Shown here: one piece after another, positions 1 through 8,631 of the stretch | How positions within the stretch are numbered: position 1 is the stretch's first letter | Layout: every line of letters starts with the position of its first letter | From: HGM20899 sp964615195 | GTDB taxonomy: Bacteria > Pseudomonadota > Gammaproteobacteria > Enterobacterales > Succinivibrionaceae | Reading direction: 5' to 3' | Assembly (NCBI GenBank): GCA_964615195.1 | Contig: CAZTNG010000064.1 | Span: 1-13,311, forward strand | DNA length: 13,311 bases | Made by a program: the position numbers and the translations under genes | Notes under the pieces: generated by a model | What the model saw: only the letters and a program-made list of their open reading frames with translations | Databases searched by the model: none | Told to the model about the DNA's origin: nothing

Positions 1-33
1 TATATTTTTAATATATTCTATATAAAAATAAAA

Positions 34-53
34 TAATCAGCGCTAGCTTATTA
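34..53 (-). terminator. Probable terminator after hrpA
   Basis: Ten bases beyond the hrpA stop, on the minus strand, arms at 46-53 and 34-41 pair over eight positions with one internal mismatch around a four-base loop. The next bases on that strand are T-rich (tttatttttatata). The stem is short and AT-rich, so this is only a plausible intrinsic terminator. Confidence 0.45.
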
Positions 54-62
54 AAATATAAA

Positions 63-3000
63 TTACTTTCTGTAGAACACCCTCAATCTTTCAATTTCAA
101 CATTCACACGTTTATCTGAAACAGGATATAACGTTTTAAAACTTTGAGCAAAATAAGATACCCTAAGTTCTTCTAACATGAACTTAACCATTTTAACATC
201 ATAAGGTACAATCTTACCTGCAAATAACCCTAATAGTGATTCATAATTATCCTCGCAACTCTTGAGTTTATTAAGCATCATAAGATCTCTATTTGGATCC
301 TGTGGAACTTTTTCAATACGGCGTAACATCGCATCTAAATAACGTTCTAAATGAGGGAAATATTCAGGTGTAGCATCTGTAGCAAAGCCTTTATAAATTA
401 GGTGTGATAATTGGGCTCCCATATCACTAAAAGCATAAGCTGTACTAAAATCCATTTTACCTTTTAGTTTTTTACGTACATCATTAGCTTTAACTAAAAT
501 TCCTTCACAAATTTTAGAAATTTCTAAAACCTTATCGTATATTGACCCTTTCACCTGTTCCACAAGCTTTTCAAAACTTGGCTTATCCCACGCAACACCA
601 CCAAGTTCAGTTAACATTTCATCTAAAGCTAAAGATTCTAAATCACTAATTAATGACTTAACATCTCCAACAACATTAAAATACATAGCGAGCTTCGCTT
701 TATTAGGTAACTTATTTTCAAGAAAACTGAGAGGACTAGGAATTGCCAACATAATCAAGCGCTTTTGCCCTTTCCACATTTGCCTTTGAGCTTCCTCTTC
801 AGATTCAAAAAGCTCTAAACTTACACTGTTTCCAGCATCTCTTAAAGCAGGATAAGCTATGATTTCCATTCCACCTAAAATTCTAGTACGAGTCTTTGGA
901 ATATTATCAAAGTTCCAACTTGTAATTCCTTCCTGCTTTGGCATTTCCTTAACTACTTGCTCTAAAGAATTTTTAACTTCATCCTTTAGCTTATGACGAA
1001 TATATTCAAGCTCACGACCTTCAAGTAACACCTTTTTCTTAATATCTATTACTTTAAAATAAAATGACAGATGCTTTGGTAAAGCCGTTAAATCAAAATC
1101 CTTCTTTTCTATTTTCAAACCACTAAGCTTTGTCATCTTTTGGCATAGTACATCCCAAAAATATCCCTGTTCAGGAGATAAGGACTCATTGAGAACCTGC
1201 CCATAATTTGGAGCTGGCACAAAATTTCGTCTTGGTGCTTTAGGTAACACTCTAATTAATGAGGTAAATAACTCCTGTCTAAGACCTGGAATAAGCCATA
1301 AAAATATTTCACCATCTATCTGATTTAAAATACTAACAGGTATTGTTACTGTCACCCCATCATTTTCTGCTGTTGGGTCAAAATTGTAGCTCAAATTTAG
1401 CTTAAATCTACCCACAGTTAAATGATCTGGGTACATATTCTGACTTACACTCTCAGGATCTTTTTGTGCAAGCATTTCAATATCAAAATTCAGATAATTT
1501 GGATTTTCCTTATATTTAACACTCCACCACGTCTCGAAGCTACGGGCATCACCAATATCATCAGGTATTCGTTCATCATAAAAAGCAACTAATGTATCAT
1601 CATTAACTAACAGATCACGTCTTCTAGATTTATCCTCTAAATCTTCAAGCTCTTGAACTAAATCTAGATTATGTTTAAAAAATTTATCCTTGGTTATAAA
1701 CTCTCCATTTACCAAACCTTCTCTTATAAAGAGTTCACGGCATAATGGTGGATTAATCTTTGTATAATTGACCTTGCGTCCATTAATAACAGGCAAACCA
1801 TAGAGCACTCCTTTTTGTAAAGCAATAACAGCTCCACTATTTTTACTCCAATGCTCATCACTATAACTATATCGAATTAAATCGCCTGCGACCTTTTCTG
1901 TCCATTCAGGTTCAATAGCAGCAACGTTGCGCGCATAAAGTTTTGAGGTTTCAGTAATTTCTGCAGCCATAATCCATTTTGGAGCTTTTTTAGCGAGGCC
2001 AGAACCTGGGAATATATAAAAGTGATTATTTCTAGCACCTACGTACTCAAACCCATCCTGTTTTTTAAAACCTAATTGACCTAATAAACCACATAATAAG
2101 GATCTATGGAGTTGCTCATATGTAGCCTTTTCTTCATTAATTTTAAACTTTAAGCCAACAACAGCTTCCTTAAGCTGACTATAAATATCGAACCATTCAC
2201 GCATACGTAGATATGATAAAAACTCTTTACGCATAACCTTACGTAATGAAGAATTGCTATTTTCAGCTGTAATTTTCACTAAATATTCGTGAAGTTTCAA
2301 CATAGAGATAAAATCTGATTGTTCATCATTAAAGCGGCTGTGCATTTGATTAGCAGCCTCTCTTTTATTAAGAGGTCGTTCGCGAGTTTCTTGTGCACTT
2401 AAATTTGCAGTAATAACTAATACTTCAGCTAAAGCATGTAAATCATTTGCCTCAACAAGCATTCTTGCGAGTCTTGGATCACATGGTAGCTTTGCCATTA
2501 ATGAACCTATACGTGTTAGCTTAATTTCATTATTTTCATTACGTATTACAGCATGCAATTCTTCTAACAACTTAATACCATCATTAACCTGCTTTTGCTC
2601 TGGCGGCTCAATAAATGGAAATGATGTTATATCACCTATACGCAAATTAATCATACGTAATATAACTGCTGCCAAATTTGTACGCAAGATTTCAGGATCA
2701 GTAAACTCAGGTCTACCTAAAAAATCAAGTTCACTATATAAGCGAATACAAATACCATCCGCCACACGGCCACATCTACCCTTTCGCTGATTTGCACTTG
2801 CTTGTGATATTGGTTCTATTGGCAACCTTTGCACTTTTGTTCGTGGACTATAACGACTGATTCTAGCCGTACCAGGATCAATAACATAACGAATACCAGG
2901 AACTGTTATAGATGTTTCTGCAACATTAGTTGCTAAAACAATACGTCGTCCAGAATGTGGAGCAAAAACTTTGTTTTGTTCTGCATTTGAAAGACGAGCA

Positions 3001-4047
3001 TAAAGAGGTAAAATTTCAGTATTCTTAATATTTGCTCGTCTTAAATAATCTGCTGTTTCTGCAATATCTCTTTCACCATTCAAAAATATGAGAATATCAC
3101 CTAATGGCTCAGCACATAATTCATCAACTGCACGTAAAATAGAACTAAGTAAATCTTCTTCATCTATATCTTCATCTTCTGAGTTAGAATATTCACCTAT
3201 TGGTTCGTAACGAACTTCAACAGGATAAGTTCTCCCCTCAACAATCATTATAGGAGCATTATTAAAATGCTTGCTGAAGCGTTCTAAATCAATTGTTGCT
3301 GAAGTAACAATAACTTTTAAATCTTTGCGTTTTTGTAATAAATCACGCAAAAATCCTAAAATAAAATCAATGTTTAAGCTTCTTTCATGAGCTTCATCAA
3401 TAATAAGTACTTCATAATCATTTAAATAACGATCATTTTCAAGTTCAGTTAATAGTACACCATCAGTCATCAGCTTAATGATAGTATTATCAGCTGTTTT
3501 ATCACCAAAACGTATTTTATAACCTACTGCAGTACCTAACTCGACTTTAAGTTCTTCGCTAATACGTGCGGCTACTGTTCTAGTTGCCAATCGTCTAGTT
3601 TGTGTATGACCAATCATACCGCGACGGCCAAAACCGTGGAATTCGATTATGCGCCGTTCGGCATCGTCNNNNNNNNNNGCGACGGCCAAAACCTGCTTCA
3701 AGACAAATTTTTGGAAGCTGAGTAGTTTTACCAGATCCCGTATCACCAGCAACAATTAAAACCTGGTTTTCTTGTAATGCTTTTGCTAAAGCCTCATGCT
3801 CTCTACTTACAGGTAATTCTTCAGGATAACTTATTTCAGGGATTGTTTGTGCTCGCTTTTGTGCTTTTTCAATAGCTAATGCAGCGTCTAGTGCCAATTT
3901 CTCAGCTTTAGAAACATCAACATCAAGCACAGGATGCTGTTTAGTACCAAAAACCCTGCGTGCAGCAGCAAGAATTTTTACTTTATCGGAAATTAAAGCT
4001 TCACTTAAGACCTTTTGTAAGGATTTATAGGTTATTTGTACGGTCAT
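63..4047 (-). CDS. hrpA: ATP-dependent RNA helicase HrpA (DEAH family), interrupted by an assembly gap
   Basis: DEAH-box RNA helicase of the bacterial HrpA family, a cytoplasmic enzyme linked in E. coli to mRNA processing and rescue of stalled or collided ribosomes. The N-terminal 123 codons (4047 to 3679) and the remaining 1185 codons (3620 to the TAA at 63-65) lie in different frames only because of the gap; joining them at the shared GFGRR gives 1308 residues, against 1300 in E. coli. Visible in the joined protein: Walker A GDTGSGKT (101-108), DEAH (198-201), SAT (230-232), motif V ATNVAETSI (about 353-361), motif VI QRKGRCGR (401-408), then HA2/OB-like segments and the long C-terminal DUF3418-type region. 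An acidic insert (SEDEDIDEED) sits near 270-279. The ATG at 4047 has only a weak ribosome binding site but good N-terminal agreement with the family. It is transcribed alone from the promoter at 4081-4109. The frame break is almost certainly not biological. Confidence 0.95.
3621..3693. other. Assembly gap with 15-bp duplicated flanks and a 33-nt foreign-looking insert
   Basis: Ten Ns occupy 3669-3678. The 15-mer gcgacggccaaaacc occurs at 3621-3635 and again at 3679-3693. Between the left copy and the Ns lie 33 nt (3636-3668) with 18 G/C, far more GC-rich than the surroundings and not fitting any HrpA sequence. Deleting 58 bases (one copy, the 33 nt and the Ns) joins LEAGFGRR to GMIGHTQTRR, exactly the expected path between Walker A and motif Ia. 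The 33 nt therefore look like a chimeric contig end and should not be translated. Confidence 0.9.
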
Positions 4048-4080
4048 TTATATTTCTACTAACATTTAATAAACTTGTAT

Positions 4081-4109
4081 ATTTTAAGCTTTTGTAGACA
4101 AAATAACAA
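4081..4109 (-). promoter_or_regulatory. Predicted hrpA promoter (TTGTTA-N17-TAAAAT)
   Basis: On the minus strand a -35 element TTGTTA (4104-4109) is separated by exactly 17 nt from a -10 element TAAAAT (4081-4086). This would start transcription near 4074, leaving a leader of about 27 nt before the hrpA ATG. It is a sigma70-type match found by eye and lies directly beside the palindrome at 4110-4141. Confidence 0.55.
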
Positions 4110-4141
4110 TTTTTGATATTAGCAATCGCTAATATCAAAAA
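4110..4141. repeat. Perfect 14-bp inverted repeat, operator-like
   Basis: Arms tttttgatattagc (4110-4123) and gctaatatcaaaaa (4128-4141) are exact reverse complements around the four bases aatc. The T-run is on the 5' side and the A-run on the 3' side when either strand is read, so the hairpin cannot be an intrinsic terminator. The left arm touches the predicted hrpA -35 box at 4109; its centre lies about 50 bp upstream of the predicted start point. A binding site for a dimeric regulator is the simplest reading; no regulator is identified. Confidence 0.6.
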
Positions 4142-4563
4142 CAATGACAATAGTATCAACTAGGCTTTTTAGAAGCTAACAACGTTTAATTAATTTAGAA
4201 AACCAAATATTACAACACGTAATTATTACAACTCTATTTAAAATTAATTAAAACAAACAATAGATATCATTAATTTTTTAAAATTTTATATTCTAAATTT
4301 AATCTTTCAAAAAATAAGAAAAGTATTTATTTCAAATAATCTACACTTTTCTCTAAGTGTAATCTACTTAATCATTGTATGTAGCTTACTACTACCTAGC
4401 GAAACGGTCTTAATCTCAAATATTTTCATAAATTAATAAAATTACTGTTATTACACCATTAGTTTTATTGATAAAATACGGGATGTGTAATGCAATAAAT
4501 ACATGCATATTTCAACATCGTATGATATAAGCGACGTTTAACCTATAAATCAGAGTTTGCAGC

Positions 4564-5649
4564 ATGACAGAAGATAATGATAAAAACGATTCAAAAGAAT
4601 CCTCACAACAACTAGATTCTAAGGAAGAATTAGCTTACTCCCTAAGCAATCTACGCAAATGTATACCATTGATGGGAAAATATTGCATCCCTACTACACC
4701 AATGCATTATGCAGTATGGTATGCATATGTAGCGCAAACAGATCCAGTAATAATAAAAGAAATTGATGAAGCCATAAAGGAAACAGGTTTTTGCACAAAA
4801 GTCACAAGCGAAATGCTTTACAACAAACATTTAGCTAGTAAGGCAGAGCGTGAATCTATTATGCTAAAACAAAGTCTTGAATCAATGGTTCATGACTTGG
4901 TAAGTTCAGTCGATGACACTATTGCGCAAACAACCAACTTCAATAACATTATAGATAGTCACTTTACTAGATTATCTGAATTAGATAACCAAAAACTTTC
5001 TATCGAAGATACAATGAAGCTAGTTAGATCCATTGTACAGAATGCTCAAGAAATTAGAGAATCATCTGATGAATTCTCAGCAAAGTTAGCTCAAGCACAA
5101 AACGAAATAAAAAAACTTAAACAGGAACTCAATATTGTTAAGGTTGAAACTACAACTGACGCATTAACAGGTCTTTTTAATCGTAGAGCTCTAGACAATG
5201 ATTTAAAGCATTTTGTTGACGCAAATCTACCATTCTCTCTTATAATGATTGACCTTGATCACTTTAAAAATATCAACGACACTTATGGACACAGAATTGG
5301 CGATATGGTTCTCAAAGCCGCCGCCAAAGTTCTAGAAGATAGAACAAATGGTGGAACAGGACGAGCTTACCGTTATGGAGGCGAAGAGTTAGTTGTAATC
5401 CTTCGCGATAAACCACTTTATATAGCACGCAAATTTGCTGACGTGTGCAGGACAGATATTGAAAAGATATCAGTAAAATCACGCACACAAAATAAAAATA
5501 AAACCTTACTTTCAATTGTTACGGCTTCATTTGGAGTTGCTTCATATGAAAAAGGAGACACTGTATATAAAATAGTAGATAAGGCAGATATGCAGCTTTA
5601 TCAAGCCAAAAAACTCGGCCGAAATAGAGTCATGCCTATGTGCTTATAA
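4564..5649 (+). CDS. GGDEF-domain diguanylate cyclase, soluble, GGEEL active site
   Basis: 361 residues, predicted to make cyclic di-GMP from two GTP in the cytoplasm. No signal peptide or membrane segment is visible. Residues about 20-100 form a helical module with the pattern IPTTPMHYAVWYAY, recurrent at the N-terminus of gammaproteobacterial GGDEF proteins. A helical, coiled-coil-prone linker (about 140-195) leads to the catalytic domain: DALTGLFNRRAL (199-210), MIDLDHFKNIND (228-239), active-site loop RYGGEEL (270-276) and the closing KKLGRNRV (349-356). The loop is GGEEL instead of GGDEF/GGEEF; the catalytic GGEE core is intact. The allosteric inhibitory RxxD motif expected at 263-266 is absent (the residues are GGTG), so feedback inhibition through a canonical I-site is not expected. 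The start has no strong ribosome binding site but is the first ATG, and the whole family module follows it. Signal sensed: unknown. Confidence 0.93.
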   Translation: MTEDNDKNDSKESSQQLDSKEELAYSLSNLRKCIPLMGKYCIPTTPMHYAVWYAYVAQTDPVIIKEIDEAIKETGFCTKVTSEMLYNKHLASKAERESIMLKQSLESMVHDLVSSVDDTIAQTTNFNNIIDSHFTRLSELDNQKLSIEDTMKLVRSIVQNAQEIRESSDEFSAKLAQAQNEIKKLKQELNIVKVETTTDALTGLFNRRALDNDLKHFVDANLPFSLIMIDLDHFKNINDTYGHRIGDMVLKAAAKVLEDRTNGGTGRAYRYGGEELVVILRDKPLYIARKFADVCRTDIEKISVKSRTQNKNKTLLSIVTASFGVASYEKGDTVYKIVDKADMQLYQAKKLGRNRVMPMCL

Positions 5650-5660
5650 ATGTCTGTATC

Positions 5661-5691
5661 AACGACTGACATGATTCTATTGTCAGTCGTT
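5661..5691 (+). terminator. Hairpin terminator after the diguanylate cyclase gene
   Basis: A perfect 11-bp stem (aacgactgaca at 5661-5671, tgtcagtcgtt at 5681-5691) with a nine-base loop begins 11 bases after the stop codon. It is followed by tatatatag, not a clean T-run, so termination may be partial or the hairpin may mainly protect the 3' end. Confidence 0.55.
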
Positions 5692-5919
5692 ATATATAGC
5701 TAGATTACCATTATTATAGAAAAACTTTTTTAACATTTTCTCTTCTTTACAGAAAATAAAAACATAGACGCAATTTGATTAGACTCGTAAAATTACAATT
5801 TATAAACTCATTTTTAGTTAAATATTGTGTATATATTCTATAAATTTTATATTTCAACAATGATAACAATTAGTTATACAGCTAAAATTAACTTAAAAAA
5901 ATTGGAACTTAAAAAAGAA

Positions 5920-5996
5920 TGGTGCGTCTGATTGAATTCGAATCAACGACCCCCACCATGTCAAGGTGATGCTCTAACCAGCTGAGCTACAGACGC
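5920..5996 (-). tRNA. tRNA-Val (anticodon GAC)
   Basis: A 77-nt cloverleaf on the minus strand. The acceptor stem is GCGTCTG/CAGACGC (all seven pairs), discriminator A, and the 3' CCA is encoded (5920-5922). The D arm contains AGCTCAG...GGTTAGAGC; the anticodon loop is TTGACAT with anticodon GAC (5960-5962 on the plus strand as gtc); the T arm is GTTGA/TCAAT around TTCGAAT. The sequence closely follows the E. coli tRNA-Val(GAC) from memory. It reads GUC and GUU valine codons. It is a single gene with its own promoter and is not part of a cluster here. A T-run follows directly after the gene on its strand. Confidence 0.97.
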
Positions 5997-6013
5997 ATTT
6001 AAATGATGTGAAA

Positions 6014-6041
6014 ATTATATAGAAAATTTTAAAATTTTCAA
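6014..6041 (-). promoter_or_regulatory. Predicted tRNA-Val promoter (TTGAAA-N16-TATAAT)
   Basis: On the minus strand TTGAAA (6036-6041) and a consensus TATAAT (6014-6019) are 16 nt apart, placing the start point near 6007, about ten bases before the tRNA 5' end. This is the best sigma70 match I found in the window, as expected for a stable-RNA gene. The region just downstream of the -10 is not GC-rich, so no classical stringent discriminator is visible. The spacer contains an 18-bp perfect A/T palindrome (6022-6039). Confidence 0.7.
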
Positions 6042-6114
6042 CAAACTATCTTAATTTAAAGTGATAATGCATAAATTTTAAACATTTTATTTATATTTAT
6101 GTATAAACTAAAAA

Positions 6115-6750
6115 CTAAAGTTTTATTCTTAAAGCAATACGCAGTCCGTTAAGATGACTAGCAATGTTATATCCATAAGAATTAACATCACCAACATAAT
6201 TTACACAAGCTGTAAATGGTTCATAAACACCTGATGAACGTAACCACCAAAAACAATTATCATTAACAGCAATAAAAGCCCCCTTGCCTTTTACATAAGG
6301 GGTTGGTTTACACATTCTCTCATCACTACTATTAAAATATTTGTTTGCTTCATCTATGCTTAAGAAAAAAACTTTATCACTTGTAGTAGTTCCAGGATCC
6401 TTATGTGTTACTCCAGTATTTTCTAATTCAGAAACAATAAGCTTAGCAGCTTCATCACCACTAAACGCTGTAGCAATAAAATCATTGTTTAACCATGTTC
6501 TTATCGTACATCTATTCCAATCCATATCCTTACATTCTTTATTGCAATCAAAATCATTAAAAGGAAGGCATTCTATGGCATACCTAGTTATGAGTAACGC
6601 TGAATCATCATTAACATCCAACACTAACCATTCAATGGGTTCCTTAACTACAGAACTATCTTGGACATATCTGCCATATTTTACATAATTGCCAATCTTA
6701 ATAATACCATCTATTCCTGAAGAAGTTTTTTCAAGTGAATCACTAGACAT
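6115..6750 (-). CDS. DUF6273-like protein of unknown function
   Basis: 211 residues from the chosen ATG. It has the recurring pattern of DUF6273 proteins: an opening IKIGNYVKYGRY followed by PIEWLVLDV (38-46), LLITRYAIECLPFND (52-66), then WNRCTIRTWLNNDF (78-91), an AF...E segment, DKVFFLSIDEANKYF (125-139), WWLRSSG (168-174) and a closing GLRIALRIKL. This C-terminal WWLRS...G.R pattern resembles lectin-like or formylglycine-enzyme-like folds, but the biochemical role is not known and none is claimed. Six cysteines are present in the first 170 residues. I chose the ATG at 6750 because ggag precedes it by ten bases and the domain starts soon after. The frame stays open upstream to a TTG at 6867, which would add 39 residues with a hydrophobic stretch. 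It lies 184 bp downstream of the GNAT gene on the same strand and may be co-transcribed. Confidence 0.75.
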   Translation of the reverse strand: MSSDSLEKTSSGIDGIIKIGNYVKYGRYVQDSSVVKEPIEWLVLDVNDDSALLITRYAIECLPFNDFDCNKECKDMDWNRCTIRTWLNNDFIATAFSGDEAAKLIVSELENTGVTHKDPGTTTSDKVFFLSIDEANKYFNSSDERMCKPTPYVKGKGAFIAVNDNCFWWLRSSGVYEPFTACVNYVGDVNSYGYNIASHLNGLRIALRIKL

Positions 6751-6934
6751 ATTATTTATGCTCCATTGCTGTAGTAACTTAATAAGTTTTATCAAATTTT
6801 TAGTAAGAATAAAAGTGTAGGCCATTATAAATGGCAACACCAATAAATGATATAGCTTTGTTTGCAAACTTCTTAATGCTTAGAAAATTGTAATCCATAA
6901 TACATTTGCAAATAGTTAATGAACAAATTATTAA

Positions 6935-7426
6935 CTAAACTAATTTATAAAGTATTGTTACGCCTAATTCTTTACCAAATTTGCAGCCACAAGCTTCATG
7001 TGTACCAACATTTATAAATCCAAGGCTTTTAAAAAGATTTATGCTTATTTTATTTATTGAAGTAATTACAGCGGTAATATTACGAATATCAGATCTTGAT
7101 TGGGCATAAGTTATCGCATAACTAACAAGCTTTCTACCAATTCCAAATCCACGGCTATCCTTATCAACGTAAATTGAAATCTCTACAGTTTTTGCAAAAG
7201 CATCAAAAGATCTATAAGTAGACAATGAGCAATAACCTAAAACTATACCATTATCCTCATAAACAAATATAGGATGGTTCTCTTGATTGTGATTAAAGAA
7301 CCAACGTTGAACGCCTTCTGAATTTTGTAAATCTGTATCAAAAGTTGCAACACCATTTACTACTTCGTAATTATAAATAGTATTTAATTTTTCTAAATCT
7401 GAATTTTTAGCAAATCTAATGTTCAT
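6935..7426 (-). CDS. GNAT N-acetyltransferase, MddA/YncA (phosphinothricin acetyltransferase-like) family
   Basis: 163 residues covering a complete single GNAT domain that transfers acetyl from acetyl-CoA to an amine. Family marks: IRFAKNSDLEKLNTIYNYEV at the start, the ATFDT motif (27-31), VEISIYVDKDSRGFGIGRKLV containing the acetyl-CoA loop R-G-F-G-I-G, ITSINKISINLFKSLGF, and the C-terminal G-KFGKEL that occurs in the Pat/MddA/YncA group. Known members acetylate phosphinothricin, methionine sulfone or sulfoximine, or certain N-terminal residues, so the substrate here is open. ATG at 7424-7426 fits the family N-terminus; only a weak aaga precedes it. Length is about ten residues below typical members (around 170), with no missing core motif. 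It is predicted to be cytoplasmic. Confidence 0.9.
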   Translation of the reverse strand: MNIRFAKNSDLEKLNTIYNYEVVNGVATFDTDLQNSEGVQRWFFNHNQENHPIFVYEDNGIVLGYCSLSTYRSFDAFAKTVEISIYVDKDSRGFGIGRKLVSYAITYAQSRSDIRNITAVITSINKISINLFKSLGFINVGTHEACGCKFGKELGVTILYKLV

Positions 7427-7539
7427 TTCTAAATCTTATTAGCAATAGTCTAATCTACACAAATAGTTTATAGCATTGTAAAAATATGTACAGTAAGAAA
7501 CACTAAATATAAACATATATTTTAAACAATAATTAATAA

Positions 7540-7565
7540 TATAAGGGGCTTTTCCGCCCCTTATA
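7540..7565 (-). terminator. Intrinsic terminator after the SPFH gene
   Basis: A ten-bp perfect stem (tataaggggc at 7540-7549 and gccccttata at 7556-7565) with a six-base loop contains a five-bp G/C core, rare in this AT-rich DNA. On the minus strand it is followed by ttattaattattgttt. It sits 110 bp past the SPFH stop and upstream of the GNAT gene, so it separates these two same-strand units. Confidence 0.7.
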
Positions 7566-7675
7566 CGTTTGTGTAAAAACTCAATTTGCTATTATCTGCA
7601 ATACCAAATTTACTTTAAAATGTAAGCATGTTTACTAAAAACCTCATACATTCTTCAACTTTATTCAGTGTGTTA

Positions 7676-8584
7676 TTAGTTTTTTACATTAATAAATGGG
7701 AGAGTTGAACCTGGTACCATAGTTGTAGGTAAAACGCCGTTCCATTTTTCAGCCGCCTTTAAATAAACAAGTGCAGGAGCCTCACGTAATGCGTCACCCT
7801 TCATACGTAATGCTTCAGCCTCTACTTTACTCTTTACTCTAACAGCATAAGCATCCGCATCTGCTCTTTCTTTTTGAGCTAAAGCTTCAGCCTTAGCAAT
7901 CACAACCTTCTGCTGTGCTTCCTGTTCAAAACGAGCTAAATCACTCTTAGCCTTTTCAACCTGAGCCTTTGCTCTTACAGCATCTTCAATAGCCTTTTCG
8001 TAAGATGTAGAAAAGTTTATGTTCTCTATCTGAACACTAAGTATATTAATTGGAAAATCTTTGAGATCAGATTTAACATGTTTCTCTAGTTCGGACACTA
8101 ACTCTTGACGATTTTGAATGGCTTTAGCTGCAGAAAACTTACCAAAAACAGTTTTTGAAATATTGTTCATACGTGGTCTAATAATAATATCAGGTAGATC
8201 TAAACCATATTCAGTGTAAATTTCTTTAATTTTTGATACATCATACCCCCAAGTAATAGATATATCCATACTAGCTGTTTGTTGATCATATGAATATAAT
8301 TCAACATCTTTCAGAGTAGATGTTACTTGACGAACAGGAATAACTACTATTGATTGAAATCCAGGTATTTTAAAATGTAAACCAGAACTTTCAATACCAG
8401 AGATTCTACCATTATTTAAAAGAACACCTCGCTCACCTTCATTGATAGAATATACTGAAAAATAAACAATCGTAATTATTGCTACAACAATAAAAATTAT
8501 CAATTTTGAAACTAAAGACATTTGTATTATAACCTTATTATTTACTGCATTATCGTTTACTACATTAAGAATATTTTTTGTCAT
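7676..8584 (-). CDS. SPFH/prohibitin-family membrane protein (HflC/prohibitin-like)
   Basis: 302 residues. A single hydrophobic segment (about 24-45, LVSKLIIFIVVAIITIVYFSV) anchors the protein, followed by the SPFH entry YSINEGERGVLLNNGRI, G-HFKIPGFQSIVVIPVR and a Band-7 core through about residue 190. A long charged helix rich in A, E, K and R (EDAVRAKAQVEKAKSDLARF... to about 265) is the oligomerising coiled coil typical of flotillin/prohibitin/HflC proteins, and the tail ends APALVYLKAAEKWNGVLPTTMVPG, a prohibitin-like signature. Such proteins form membrane rings that organise microdomains or control proteases such as FtsH. There is no hflK, nfeD or protease gene next to it. The ATG at 8584 lacks a ribosome binding site; an internal ATG at 8521, with aaggt ten bases upstream and directly before the membrane segment, is a credible alternative (281 residues). 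Confidence 0.88.
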   Translation of the reverse strand: MTKNILNVVNDNAVNNKVIIQMSLVSKLIIFIVVAIITIVYFSVYSINEGERGVLLNNGRISGIESSGLHFKIPGFQSIVVIPVRQVTSTLKDVELYSYDQQTASMDISITWGYDVSKIKEIYTEYGLDLPDIIIRPRMNNISKTVFGKFSAAKAIQNRQELVSELEKHVKSDLKDFPINILSVQIENINFSTSYEKAIEDAVRAKAQVEKAKSDLARFEQEAQQKVVIAKAEALAQKERADADAYAVRVKSKVEAEALRMKGDALREAPALVYLKAAEKWNGVLPTTMVPGSTLPFINVKN

Positions 8585-8622
8585 TATCAAAAACCAAACA
8601 TATGTTAAATATTGATGTAAAA

Positions 8623-8631
8623 ATTATAACA
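8623..8631 (-). promoter_or_regulatory. Extended -10 promoter of the SPFH gene
   Basis: On the minus strand TGTTATAAT is an extended -10 (TGn plus consensus TATAAT at 8623-8628). The predicted start near 8616 gives a leader of about 31 nt to the ATG at 8584. No -35 is visible at normal spacing, which is usual for extended -10 promoters. A TTGAGT at 8649-8654 is 20 nt away and probably too far. Confidence 0.5.

Larger units (their letters stand above)
4048..4563. other. Divergent intergenic region between hrpA and the diguanylate cyclase gene
   Basis: 516 bp with no credible gene on either strand. It holds the hrpA promoter, the 14-bp inverted repeat, and a second smaller inverted repeat (tacactt at 4342-4348, aagtgta at 4355-4361, six-base spacer). 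A TATGAT box at 4521-4526 lies about 38 bp before the cyclase ATG and may be its -10, but no good -35 matches it. The remainder is AT-rich sequence in which I see nothing else. Confidence 0.7.

Noticed and set aside
63..4047. A biological frameshift or pseudogene in hrpA
   Set aside because: The break coincides exactly with the N-run and a 15-bp duplicated flank; the joined protein has all motifs and normal length.
4110..4141. Bidirectional intrinsic terminator
   Set aside because: Neither strand has a T-run after the stem, and the element is upstream of both divergent genes.
6115..7426. A toxin-antitoxin or defence pair formed by the GNAT and DUF6273 genes
   Set aside because: The GNAT belongs to the MddA/YncA metabolic/resistance group, no DNA-binding antitoxin is adjacent, and the 184-bp spacing does not suggest tight coupling.
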